From JAFGRR01 sp964563855 (GTDB taxonomy: Bacteria; Planctomycetota; Phycisphaerae; UBA1845; Fen-1342), in contig CAZLYU010000066.1 in NCBI GenBank assembly GCA_964563855.1, positions 1 through 17,254 on the forward strand: DNA of 17,254 nt. The letters are read 5' to 3'. This document shows, piece by piece, positions 7,516 to 14,918 of the stretch (positions within the stretch are counted from its first letter, which is position 1; each line of letters opens with the position of its first letter). The translations under genes were made by a program, and so were the position numbers. The notes under the pieces are model-generated. The model saw only the letters and a program-made list of their open reading frames with translations, did no database searches and was not told where the DNA came from.

Positions 7516-7521
7516 TACGGC
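7506..7521. promoter_or_regulatory. Perfect palindrome overlapping the candidate -10 box
   Basis: GCCGTA, loop TTAT, TACGGC forms a perfect 6-bp inverted repeat that covers the candidate -10 box and the predicted transcription start. Its placement would suit an operator for a dimeric repressor; no regulator gene is adjacent. Confidence 0.4.
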
Positions 7522-7569
7522 AACTGCAATTCAGCAGACGCAAGTCGTAGCCAAAGGAGCACGTCAGAC

Positions 7570-8526
7570 ATGCGGCAGGTGTTCGCGCAAGCACGTCGGA
7601 GCGGATTTACGCTGATTGAGCTGCTCGTGGTGGTGGCGATTATCGCCCTGCTCATCTCGATCTTGATCCCCTCGCTGAACACGGCCCGCAAACAGACGCG
7701 GCGTGTCGTGTGCGGCGCGGCTTTGAAAGATATCGGGAACACGCTGACGCTCTATACGAACGAGTACGGGCGGCTGCCGAACCAAAACAGCGTTTCGCAG
7801 TCGGGCATTCAGGGCCCGGGCCTGGGGAATGAGTCGCGCGAACAGCGCGAGGCGGCGGCGATGTGGGGTTTCACCGTGCATCGAGCGATCGCCGAAATGC
7901 TCGGCACCGGCCTGGAGTACGGTGAGTTTGACGAGAGCGGCCAGCGGGAGCTCACCAGAACCAACGACGTGTTCTACTGCCCATCGGTGAAGATACGCGA
8001 CGTAGACAACGTCAATGTGATTTCTGGGCCGAATACGGGCGAGGGCATCCCGACCACCGAAGACCAGTATCTGCACATCAGCTACAACTACTTCGGCCGG
8101 CTCGATGAGGTTGCCAACGATCCGAACGACGATCCGATCGTGTTTCCGGGCAACAGCGACGATCTTCAGGTTCACATTTTGCAAAAGCGGCCGCGCTATG
8201 CCGGACGGATTGCGACTTCGCAGGATGTCCTCATGGCCGACTCGGTGATGCGCTGGATCGGAAGTGACGAAGGCGACTCGGTCCTGGGCTCGTGGCGGAT
8301 TAACCACGGCGAGGGCTGGACGCTGCTGCCGTCGGCCGCCAGCAATTACGCCCCGCCGGAAGTCGAGGGCGCCAACACGCTTTTCGCCGACGGACACGTG
8401 GAATGGCAAGGCGAAACCCACTTCCGTGAGTTGACCCGCCCCGAAACCGGCGGCGGTGCGGCGGCGTTCAAGAGCATGACGCCGGACGCGACCCTGAAGC
8501 GCGGACAGGATCTGTTCTGGTACTAA
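7570..8526 (+). CDS. Type II pseudopilin-like protein
   Basis: A 318-residue prepilin-like protein. The leader of 12 residues ends in Gly12, then FTLIELLVVVAIIALL: prepilin peptidase should cut Gly12/Phe13, with Glu17 as the conserved +5 glutamate. The C-terminal part holds FADGHVEW (Asp274-Gly275), matching the DG end of the H-X9-DG family, but the residue ten places before Asp274 is Glu264, not His. AAAGGAG at 7553-7559, ten bases before this ATG, decides the start; the frame extends 28 codons to a TTG that more likely belongs to the promoter. It shares the same helix sequence style with the minus-strand pseudopilin at 1832-2695, but the codons differ, so they are not a recent duplication. 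The secreted dockerin-like gene begins 88 bases downstream, and the pair may be co-transcribed up to the terminator at 9722. Confidence 0.9.
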   Translation: MRQVFAQARRSGFTLIELLVVVAIIALLISILIPSLNTARKQTRRVVCGAALKDIGNTLTLYTNEYGRLPNQNSVSQSGIQGPGLGNESREQREAAAMWGFTVHRAIAEMLGTGLEYGEFDESGQRELTRTNDVFYCPSVKIRDVDNVNVISGPNTGEGIPTTEDQYLHISYNYFGRLDEVANDPNDDPIVFPGNSDDLQVHILQKRPRYAGRIATSQDVLMADSVMRWIGSDEGDSVLGSWRINHGEGWTLLPSAASNYAPPEVEGANTLFADGHVEWQGETHFRELTRPETGGGAAAFKSMTPDATLKRGQDLFWY

Positions 8527-8614
8527 GTTGGCGTGGTTTGCGGGAATTCACCGCGTTCGAATGAATCGCACAAGTACGCTTGCGACAAGCACCACTCGGA
8601 TGGAGAAGAGGCAC

Positions 8615-9682
8615 ATGAAGTTATCGCTATCGCTCGTGACGGTCGCTTTTGTGACCGTCGCCACTGCGCAACCCATCACCCCGTTCTTTACGCAGGAACT
8701 CGCGCTGCAGCCCACGGATCTCAGCCACCAGCCCAGCAGCACCGACCTGATCAACGGGTTCGGCGAGTCGCAGTTGCCGGGTGCGCTCAATGACCTGTTC
8801 ATCAACGAGAGCTTCAACAACGGCTTTACCGAGGTTCCCGGTGATGGCGATGGCGTCATCGATATCGACAATGACATCGCCTCGGTGCTCATGGACAGCT
8901 TGAGCGACTGCCTGCCGCTCACCGCGGTCCGCAGCGACGGCTTCCTGCCGGGGTTCGCAGGCGGCAACGGCGGCGTGTTCGTTGATGGCCAGTTGAATGG
9001 CAACCTCGACGGCATTCTGCGCGACTTCGCCCGCGTGTCGCTGTCCGTCCGCTACAGCTTCGCGAACCCCACTGACGTCGAGATGATCCGCGTGATCGGC
9101 GGCAACACGAACAACGCCGACGGCCGCACGTTTCACCACTACGACGTCTGGGCCTCGACCGACGGGCTCGGCGACTTCGGAACGTTTTTTCTGGTCGCCG
9201 AGGGCGTTCTGACGGGCAACTTCGGTGACGTAAACACGACGTTTTCGGGCGCGATGACCGAGGTCTGGGACTTCGACAGTCAGATCCTGGTCGCCGGCGC
9301 CACCGACATTCGTCTCGTGTTCTACAACGTCACCAACATTGATGGTCGTCTGCAGGATCAGTGGCAGGGCAATGCGAACGAAGACGCCGCGTATCAGGCC
9401 GCCTGCCCGACGGTCGAGCCGGAAGACGTGGACGGCTTCCGCAAGGCGTTCGTCGGCTCGATCATTCGCGAGATCGACATGTTCGCCCCCGGCGTTGAGA
9501 CGCCGTTTGGGGATATCGACTACGACGAAGACAGCGACCTGGTCGACATTGCTTCGTTCCAGAGCTGCTTCCAGGGCTCGCTGACCAGCAACGGCTGCTT
9601 TCGTCACGACCTCGACGAGAGCGGCGCGATCATGTTCAACGACTACACGGCGTTCGAACTGCTGGTGACCGGACCGGCCTAA
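8615..9682 (+). CDS. Secreted protein with C-terminal dockerin-like calcium repeats
   Basis: The 355-residue protein has a clear Sec signal (MKLSLSLVTVAFVTVATA, cut before Gln19). An Asp-rich loop (DGDGVIDIDND) lies in the first third. The middle has a segment around FHHYDVWASTDGLGDFGTFFLVAEG and later DIRLVFYN, reminiscent of discoidin/F5-8-type beta-sandwich domains that bind carbohydrate; this resemblance is weak. The end carries two dockerin-like calcium loops, D300-I-D-Y-D-E-D-S-D-L-V-D and D332-L-D-E-S-G-A-I-M-F-N-D, each followed by an aromatic/hydrophobic helix, with a Cys pair (FQSCFQG, NGCF) between them. That arrangement is common at the C-terminus of planctomycete extracellular proteins and is thought to mediate surface anchoring or assembly. 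The ATG is preceded by GGAGAAGAGG; the frame itself opens at an upstream TTG next to the previous stop. No enzymatic motif seen. Confidence 0.82.
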   Translation: MKLSLSLVTVAFVTVATAQPITPFFTQELALQPTDLSHQPSSTDLINGFGESQLPGALNDLFINESFNNGFTEVPGDGDGVIDIDNDIASVLMDSLSDCLPLTAVRSDGFLPGFAGGNGGVFVDGQLNGNLDGILRDFARVSLSVRYSFANPTDVEMIRVIGGNTNNADGRTFHHYDVWASTDGLGDFGTFFLVAEGVLTGNFGDVNTTFSGAMTEVWDFDSQILVAGATDIRLVFYNVTNIDGRLQDQWQGNANEDAAYQAACPTVEPEDVDGFRKAFVGSIIREIDMFAPGVETPFGDIDYDEDSDLVDIASFQSCFQGSLTSNGCFRHDLDESGAIMFNDYTAFELLVTGPA

Positions 9683-9721
9683 GGCCGCGCTGGCCGCAGT
9701 TTTGTGCCTACCTGCTCATCG

Positions 9722-9764
9722 TCGCGAGCCAGGGCATTTGGCCCGTTGGCTCGCGATTCTTTTT
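9722..9764 (+). terminator. Strong intrinsic terminator
   Basis: TCGCGAGCCA (9722-9731) and TGGCTCGCGA (9747-9756) form a perfect 10-bp stem; inside it GGGC and GCCC can pair again. A TTCTTTTT tract (9757-9764) follows. It closes the plus-strand block of envelope genes. Confidence 0.92.
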
Positions 9765-9907
9765 GGGCTGTCAAAAAGTGGTCGATTACAGACCAACGCT
9801 CACAAAATCGTTACATTCTTACGAGATGGTGCGTGCGACGGCTAAATAAGCTGTAACAGGAAGTTCAACCGACGCCCCTGTGAATCGCGCACGCCTCGGA
9901 AAGGACG

Positions 9908-10879
9908 ATGAACGGCTTGCTGACACCCATCATCGAATACGCTCGACGCCTCGAGGGCGGCCAGTATCGGCCGTGGCGTCGCGCGGCGGGCAAGCGCTTC
10001 GACCTGCACTGCCACTCGACGTTCTCCGACGAGCGCATCAAGTGGCTGCCGCGAATCGTTTATCACCCGCTGCTCACGCCCGAGCAAGTTTACGATCAGG
10101 CCAAGCAGCGCGGGATGGACTTCGTGACGATTACCGATCACGACACCATCGACGGCTGCCTCGATCTCCTCAATCGCCGCGGCCCGCTGAGCGATTTCGT
10201 GATCGGCGAAGAGGTGTCGGCCCGGTTTCCGGAAGACGGCACAATCGTGCACATCAACGTGTTCGATCACGATGAGGCCCAGCACCGCGAACTGCAGCGT
10301 CTGCGCAGCAACATCTATGAGCTCGTCGCTTACCTTCGCACGATCGACAAGCTGTACGTCATCAACCACCTGACGTGGACGGCGCAGCATCGGGTGCTCA
10401 AGCCGTGGCAGATCGAGACCATGCTCGAGCTGTTCGACGTGTTTGAGGGCTTGAACGGGGCTCGGAGCTACGCGCACAACGCGTTCGCGTGGTATGTGAC
10501 CCGCGGGCGCAAGGTGCTGGTGGCGGGCAGCGATTCGCACACGCACCGCGTCGGCACGACCTACACGCTCACCGAGGGCGCCGCGGCGCGTGACGCGCTC
10601 GCCAACATCCGCGCGGGTCGCGCGGCGATGTGCGGCGCGTTTGGAACCGCGGAGAAGTTCGCCGAAGATGTCTGGCTGGTGATGCAAGGCGAGATCGACC
10701 GTCGGTTGGAGGCGACGCGCACCGCTTGGGCGCGCACCGGCTATCGCGTGGGTCAAGGCGTGGGCCGCGCGGTCTATCGCGGCGTATGCGTCGGCTATAA
10801 CTTCCGCCAGGACTGGCTGATGCGAGGCTTCGTGCGCGGGTTGCCCGCGATGGCGCCATCGCCATTCGCCAGCGCCTAG
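9908..10879 (+). CDS. PHP-domain metal-dependent phosphoesterase
   Basis: The 323-residue protein is a PHP (polymerase and histidinol phosphatase) domain enzyme, a TIM-barrel-like hydrolase with a multi-metal site that cleaves phosphate esters or nucleic acids. All main ligand motifs are present in order: DLHCHSTFSD (residues 32-41), TDHDT (76-80), Glu101 of GEE, His115, NH at 153-154, and GSDSHTH (207-213). The arrangement matches the YciV/nucleoside-bisphosphate phosphatase side of the family, but the substrate is not readable. About 25 residues precede the domain and about 80 follow it; the tail is basic and aromatic-rich, with no clear membrane helix. AAGGA lies two bases before the ATG. 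It is bracketed by terminators, so it is probably transcribed alone. The 143-base spacer before it shows no clear promoter. Confidence 0.9.
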   Translation: MNGLLTPIIEYARRLEGGQYRPWRRAAGKRFDLHCHSTFSDERIKWLPRIVYHPLLTPEQVYDQAKQRGMDFVTITDHDTIDGCLDLLNRRGPLSDFVIGEEVSARFPEDGTIVHINVFDHDEAQHRELQRLRSNIYELVAYLRTIDKLYVINHLTWTAQHRVLKPWQIETMLELFDVFEGLNGARSYAHNAFAWYVTRGRKVLVAGSDSHTHRVGTTYTLTEGAAARDALANIRAGRAAMCGAFGTAEKFAEDVWLVMQGEIDRRLEATRTAWARTGYRVGQGVGRAVYRGVCVGYNFRQDWLMRGFVRGLPAMAPSPFASA

Positions 10880-10985
10880 TCTCGACGGCGCTCATCCGCA
10901 CCACGTCGCAAGAACGACGCGACGTTCGTGTTTCCCCGCTTGACGGTCGCCGGTGAGGCGCTTCGGTCGCAACGACGTCCAAACC

Positions 10986-11016
10986 GGGACGGGCACGGCG
11001 TCGGGGTCCCTTTTTT
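10986..11016 (+). terminator. Intrinsic terminator after the PHP gene
   Basis: GGGAC (10986-10990) can pair with GTCCC (11006-11010), directly followed by six Ts (11011-11016). The 15-base loop is GC-rich and can form alternative GACG/CGTC pairing, so the stem is short but the T-run is clear. It separates the PHP gene from the EF-G gene. Confidence 0.65.
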
Positions 11017-11122
11017 GTTCCAGCGCCGCGCACTAAGCTTTGATCGTGAGCGACGCGCCCGCCGCACGGGTCGAAGTCGATAGCACGTTTGCTCGACGAC
11101 AACCAGCACAGAAAAGCACTCC

Positions 11123-13189
11123 ATGGACCTATCGAAGATACGCAATATCGGCATCGCCGCGCACATCGACGCAGGGAAGACCACGACCACCGAGCGGGTG
11201 CTCTACTACGCCGGCACGATTCACAAGATGGGCGACGTCGACGACGGCACGACCGTCACCGACTTCGATCAGGAGGAGCAGCAGCGCGGCATCACGATCT
11301 ACAGCGCCGCCGTCTCGTTCACCTGGCGCGACTGCAGCGTGAACCTGATCGACACGCCGGGTCACGTCGACTTCACGGCGGAGGTGGAGCGCGCGTTGCG
11401 CGTGCTGGACGGGGCGGTGGTGGTCTTTGATGCGAAGGAAGGCGTCGAGGCGCAATCCGAAACCGTCTGGCGCCAGGCCGATCGATACCAGGTGCCGCGC
11501 CTTTGCTTCATCAACAAGATGGACAAAATCGGGGCCGACTTCGGCAACGCGCTGAGCACCATCAAAGCACGTTTGCACGGCAACCCGATCCCGCTGCAAC
11601 TGCCGATCGGCGCTGAGCAGCAATTTCGCGGCTTCGTCGACCTGCTGAGCATGAAGAGCTACACGTTCGAGCCCGGCAGCGACGGCCGCAAGTTCATGGA
11701 AGGCGGCGTGCCGGAAGCGATGGCCGAGGCGGTGCGAGCGGCGCGGGCGTCGCTCGAAGAACGCGCCGCCGAGCTCGACGAAGCGTTGATGCACAAGTAC
11801 ATCGAGGGCGAGTCGCTGACGGTCGACGAGATCAAGGGGGCGCTGCGCAAGGGCACGCTGGCCCGCGCGTGTCAGCCGACGTTTTGCGGCTCTTCGCTGA
11901 AGTACATGGGCGTACAGGCGGTGCTCGATGCGGTCGTCGACTATCTGCCCAGCCCCGGAGAGGTGGCTGAGATCGTCGGGCACGATCCAGAGAAACCCGA
12001 CAAGACCGTCAAGGTGAAGACCGACCCGAGCGCACCGCTCGTGGCGCTGGTCTTCAAGATCATCGCCGACCCGCACAGCGATCTGCACTTCATCCGCGTC
12101 TATGCCGGCACGCTGAAAGCGGGCTCGCGTGTGCATAACGTGCGGAGCGGCAAGAAGGAGAACCTGCCCACGCTCTACCGCATGTTCGCGAAGCGCCGCG
12201 AGCAGGTGAAAGAAGCGCTGGCGGGCGACATCGTGGCGGGAGTGGGCCTGCGCGACGTGCTGACCGGCGACACCCTCTGTGAAAATCGAGGGCAAGTGCT
12301 GCTCGAGCGGATCGAGTTTCCGGAAACGGTCATCAGCATGGCGATCGAGCCGCAAAGCTCGACCGATCGCGACAAGCTGATCGACTCCCTGGCGATGCTC
12401 TCTCGCAGCGACCCGACCTTCGAATATCGCGCCGACGCCGAAACGGGTCAGACGCTGATCAGCGGGATGGGCGAGTTGCACCTCGAAGTCATGCTGCATC
12501 GCCTGGAGCGCGACTTCCGCGTGCCGGTGCGCAGCTACAAGCCGCGCGTCGCATATCGCGAGACCGTCACGACGCCCGCCGAAGCGGAGGGACGCTTCGA
12601 GCGGCAGATCGGTGCGAAGCACCAGTTCGCGGCGGTGAAGGTGAAGCTCGAGCCGTTCACACCCGAAGTCGGACAGGAGCATCATCTGTTCGTCGATGCG
12701 CTGCCGGAAGGCACACTGCGCCCGCAGTTTCTGGCGCCGATTCGCGAAGCGATCCATGACGCGTTCCGCAGCGGTCCGCTGGCGTCATATCCGCTGATCA
12801 ACGTGAAAGCGACGCTGATCGGCGCGGAGGAGCATCCGACCGACTCCAGCGAAGCGGCGTTCGCCTCCGCCGCGATGATCGCCTTCAATAAGGCGGTTGA
12901 CGCGGCGTCGCCGGTGCTGCTGGAGCCGATCATGAAGGTCGAGGTGGTGACGCCGGAAGACTACTTCGGGGCGATCAACGGCGATCTCGCGGGTCGTCGG
13001 GCGATCATCCACGGTACCGAGCTGCGCGGTCCGAACCACGTGATCAGCGCGGAAGCGCCGTTGAGCTCGATGTTCGGGTATTCGACGACGGTCCGCTCGT
13101 TGAGCCAGGGGCGGGCGTCGTACAGCATGGAGCCGAGTCGGTACGAGCAGATGCCGCCTGACCTGGCGAGGAAGGTATTGGGGTCGTAA
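11123..13189 (+). CDS. Elongation factor G paralogue (EF-G2/mtEFG2-like translational GTPase)
   Basis: EF-G GTPases drive tRNA translocation and, with ribosome recycling factor, split the ribosome. The 688-residue protein is full length: G1 AHIDAGKT (13-20), switch I ending in RGITI (55-59), DTPGH (77-81), NKMD (131-134), then domains II-V ending in the EF-G-like ELRGPNHVISAEAPLSSMFG region and SQGRASYSMEPSRYEQMP. The switch I stretch GDVDDGTTVTDFDQEEQQRG and the block GAVVVFDAKEGVEAQSETVWRQADRYQVPRLC read closer to mitochondrial EFG2 and bacterial spdEFG2 than to canonical EF-G. EFG2-type factors are associated with ribosome recycling rather than translocation in Borrelia and mitochondria. 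The gene stands alone, not in an rpsL-rpsG-fusA-tuf cluster, which fits a second copy. No strong ribosome binding site precedes the ATG. The family is certain; the sub-type is inferred. Confidence 0.93.
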   Translation: MDLSKIRNIGIAAHIDAGKTTTTERVLYYAGTIHKMGDVDDGTTVTDFDQEEQQRGITIYSAAVSFTWRDCSVNLIDTPGHVDFTAEVERALRVLDGAVVVFDAKEGVEAQSETVWRQADRYQVPRLCFINKMDKIGADFGNALSTIKARLHGNPIPLQLPIGAEQQFRGFVDLLSMKSYTFEPGSDGRKFMEGGVPEAMAEAVRAARASLEERAAELDEALMHKYIEGESLTVDEIKGALRKGTLARACQPTFCGSSLKYMGVQAVLDAVVDYLPSPGEVAEIVGHDPEKPDKTVKVKTDPSAPLVALVFKIIADPHSDLHFIRVYAGTLKAGSRVHNVRSGKKENLPTLYRMFAKRREQVKEALAGDIVAGVGLRDVLTGDTLCENRGQVLLERIEFPETVISMAIEPQSSTDRDKLIDSLAMLSRSDPTFEYRADAETGQTLISGMGELHLEVMLHRLERDFRVPVRSYKPRVAYRETVTTPAEAEGRFERQIGAKHQFAAVKVKLEPFTPEVGQEHHLFVDALPEGTLRPQFLAPIREAIHDAFRSGPLASYPLINVKATLIGAEEHPTDSSEAAFASAAMIAFNKAVDAASPVLLEPIMKVEVVTPEDYFGAINGDLAGRRAIIHGTELRGPNHVISAEAPLSSMFGYSTTVRSLSQGRASYSMEPSRYEQMPPDLARKVLGS

Positions 13190-13493
13190 GGAAGTCGCGT
13201 GCGCGGCGTGCCGTCGCGCGAGCGCCGGGCGCGTGACTGGCTGGGGATTTTCCAATAATCGGCGGTGAAAGGCGACCGATAACCCTATTAGCAGATCTCC
13301 CAATGCGGGGTGGTGTGGTGCCTTCGCCGGAATCGTGCGTTGACGGCTTCGGGAGGGCCACAAGATATAGCGCAAAAAAGTGGCCCCGCAGCAAGGAGGA
13401 GTGCTGCAGGGCCGGCAGGGGAAAGAGGAAATGGAAGTATACCACAGGTCGTTATCAGTCAGCATGGAACGGATGAAGATTTTGTAAAATCAT
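13190..13493. other. Convergent intergenic region without a gene
   Basis: This spacer lies between the end of the EF-G gene (+) and the end of the acyltransferase gene (-). It holds the minus-strand terminator at 13374-13413 and an AT-rich palindrome, GATTTT-GT-AAAATC (13478-13491), just beyond the acyltransferase stop. TTGACG at 13340-13345 resembles a -35 box, but no good -10 follows and no plus-strand gene is downstream. No terminator with a T-run is visible for the EF-G gene, only GC-rich inverted repeats near 13200-13235. No tRNA-like or protein-coding sequence was recognised. Confidence 0.6.
13374..13413 (-). terminator. Intrinsic terminator of the cmk-plsC transcript
   Basis: Read on the plus strand, GGCCCCGCAGCA (13382-13393) and TGCTGCAGGGCC (13402-13413) form a 12-bp stem with one mismatch around the loop AGGAGGAG. 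On the minus strand this hairpin is followed by AC and six Ts (complement of 13374-13379). It lies about 80 bases past the acyltransferase stop codon. Confidence 0.85.
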
Positions 13494-14147
13494 TCAAGAC
13501 GTGCGCGTTTCCGGACGCTGGGGGTTGTCACGGAGTGCATATCGTGCATACAGCTCGGCGATTCGTGCACGAATCTCCGCCATCGCCTCTTCGTCTGATA
13601 ACTTAGCAAGTTCATCAAAGGTGAGTAGTTTCCCGTATGCAACGCGGAGCGGTACCAGCCGCGGCCAACGCTGACCGCGAGGCCATGCGTGGTACGCCCC
13701 AATCACCGCGGCGGGCGCCATCGGCGCGCGAGCCCGCCGCGCCAACAGGACTGTTCCGGCGTGCATGGGACCGATCGCGCCGTCGGTCGATCGGGTCCCC
13801 TCTGGAAACACCGTGACGAGCTGCCCGGCTTTCAACCGACGAATCGCTTCACGCATCGCACCGATGTCAGCGGAGTCGCGCTTCACGGGAAACGCGTTGA
13901 GGTAACGGATGACACGCTCCGTCCATCCGCCTCGAAACAAGGTATGCCGGGCCATGAAGCTGCACTCACGCGGCAGCCGGACCGCAGCCAGCGGCGGATC
14001 AAGCACGCTCTGGTGATTACACACCAGCAGGACGGCGCCCGACCGCGGCACGCGATGCACCCCAAACGCCCGGCCCCGAAACAGAAGGAGAAAGATGATC
14101 TGACAGGCGAAGCGCGCGACGCGATAGTAGAAGCGCATGCGCGTCAT
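13494..14147 (-). CDS. plsC: 1-acyl-sn-glycerol-3-phosphate acyltransferase (PlsC family)
   Basis: PlsC transfers an acyl chain to lysophosphatidic acid at the cytoplasmic face of the membrane, giving phosphatidic acid for phospholipid synthesis. The 217-residue protein has an N-terminal hydrophobic segment (about 12-23) followed by motif I NHQSVLD (residues 44-50, the catalytic His45-x4-Asp50), the SFMARHTLF and PVKRD region, and motif III FPEGTRS (114-120). Length is typical for the small bacterial PlsC. The start ATG overlaps the cmk stop by four bases (ATGA), so translation is probably coupled. The cmk-plsC order is known from several other bacterial groups. A second ATG three codons in is also possible. 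The C-terminus is unremarkable and a terminator follows. Confidence 0.9.
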   Translation of the reverse strand: MTRMRFYYRVARFACQIIFLLLFRGRAFGVHRVPRSGAVLLVCNHQSVLDPPLAAVRLPRECSFMARHTLFRGGWTERVIRYLNAFPVKRDSADIGAMREAIRRLKAGQLVTVFPEGTRSTDGAIGPMHAGTVLLARRARAPMAPAAVIGAYHAWPRGQRWPRLVPLRVAYGKLLTFDELAKLSDEEAMAEIRARIAELYARYALRDNPQRPETRTS

Positions 14148-14830
14148 CCATCCCGCTGCGGTGCGGAGTGCAATCCCTTACGACGCAATGCCCCAACCAT
14201 GACCTCCACCACCTCCTCCATGCTCAGCGCCGAGGTATTGATCACCACGGCGTCATCCGGCTGCAGCAATGGCGCGACGGACCGCGTCGCGTCTGTTCGA
14301 TCGCGATCCAACAGGTTGCGTCGCACCGCCGCCAGCGTGCCCCCTTCCGTTTCCGGCAACTCCGCGAGCCGCCGCTGCGCGCGCGTCTCGAGATCCGCAG
14401 AGACGAAGAACTTCACGTCGGCGTGCGGGAACGCGGCAGTGCCCTGATCGCGGCCTTCGGTGACGAGCGACCCGAGTTCGTCAGCAATCTGTCGCTGTCG
14501 CTCAATCAACGTGGCGCGGACGCCCGGCGACGCCGCCACGTAGTGCGTGTGCTCATTGACGCGCATGCTGCGAATCGCATCACCGACATCGACGCCGTCC
14601 AGCGTCACGCGGACGCCTTCGCTGGTCGGGGCGACCAGCCAGTCGGCATGGCGAGCGACCCCTGCGAGGGCTGCTTCGTCAGCCAAGTCGACCTGCGAGC
14701 GCAGCGCCGCCAGCGTGACGACACGATACATTGCACCGGTGTCGAGATAGGGTAGTTCAAGCCGCACAGCCAGCATGCGCGCCGCCGTGGATTTACCCGC
14801 CCCCGCCGGTCCATCGATGGTGATGATCAT
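14144..14830 (-). CDS. cmk: Cytidylate kinase
   Basis: Cmk phosphorylates CMP and dCMP with ATP in pyrimidine nucleotide recycling. The 228-residue protein begins directly with the P-loop segment MIITIDGPAGAGKSTAA (GPAGAGKST at 7-15), then DTGAMYR (30-36), EGRDQGT (125-131), VKFFVSADLETRAQRR, and RDRTDATRSVAPL, the NMP-binding and lid signatures of the family. The usual residue at position 129 in this loop is Ile or Met (GRDIGT/GRDMGT); here it is Gln. The open frame extends 49 codons upstream to a TTG, but that part is a Ser/Arg-rich stretch with no family resemblance and the ATG at 14828-14830 sits exactly where Cmk normally starts. The preceding Shine-Dalgarno is weak. It overlaps plsC and lies 88 bases after the end of the response regulator gene on the same strand. 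Confidence 0.93.
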   Translation of the reverse strand: MIITIDGPAGAGKSTAARMLAVRLELPYLDTGAMYRVVTLAALRSQVDLADEAALAGVARHADWLVAPTSEGVRVTLDGVDVGDAIRSMRVNEHTHYVAASPGVRATLIERQRQIADELGSLVTEGRDQGTAAFPHADVKFFVSADLETRAQRRLAELPETEGGTLAAVRRNLLDRDRTDATRSVAPLLQPDDAVVINTSALSMEEVVEVMVGALRRKGLHSAPQRDG

Positions 14831-14871
14831 GATCTCGCCGCTGTGTCTTCCGCGCGTCAGACAATGCGGCG

Positions 14872-14877
14872 ATTGTA
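14872..14877 (-). promoter_or_regulatory. Possible -10 box (TACAAT) for cmk
   Basis: TACAAT on the minus strand (5 of 6 consensus) lies about 40 bases before the cmk start, so cmk-plsC may have its own promoter separate from the regulator upstream. No -35 match is present at 16-18 bases. Confidence 0.25.
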
Positions 14878-14918
14878 AGGAACTCGACGGACACACGCAC
14901 GGGCGTCGCGTAAGCCGG

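Noticed and set aside
7570..8526. The two pseudopilin genes as a recent duplication
   Set aside because: Only the signal helix and the DG end agree; the codons of the helix differ and the middle domains are unrelated in length and sequence.
11129..12757. Minus-strand open frame of 542 codons inside the EF-G gene
   Set aside because: It is the antisense of a full-length EF-G with intact GTPase motifs and has the His/Arg/Leu-rich composition of an antisense shadow.
13310..13606. Plus-strand 98-codon frame in the convergent spacer
   Set aside because: No ribosome binding site, no motif, and it runs through the minus-strand terminator and into the acyltransferase gene.
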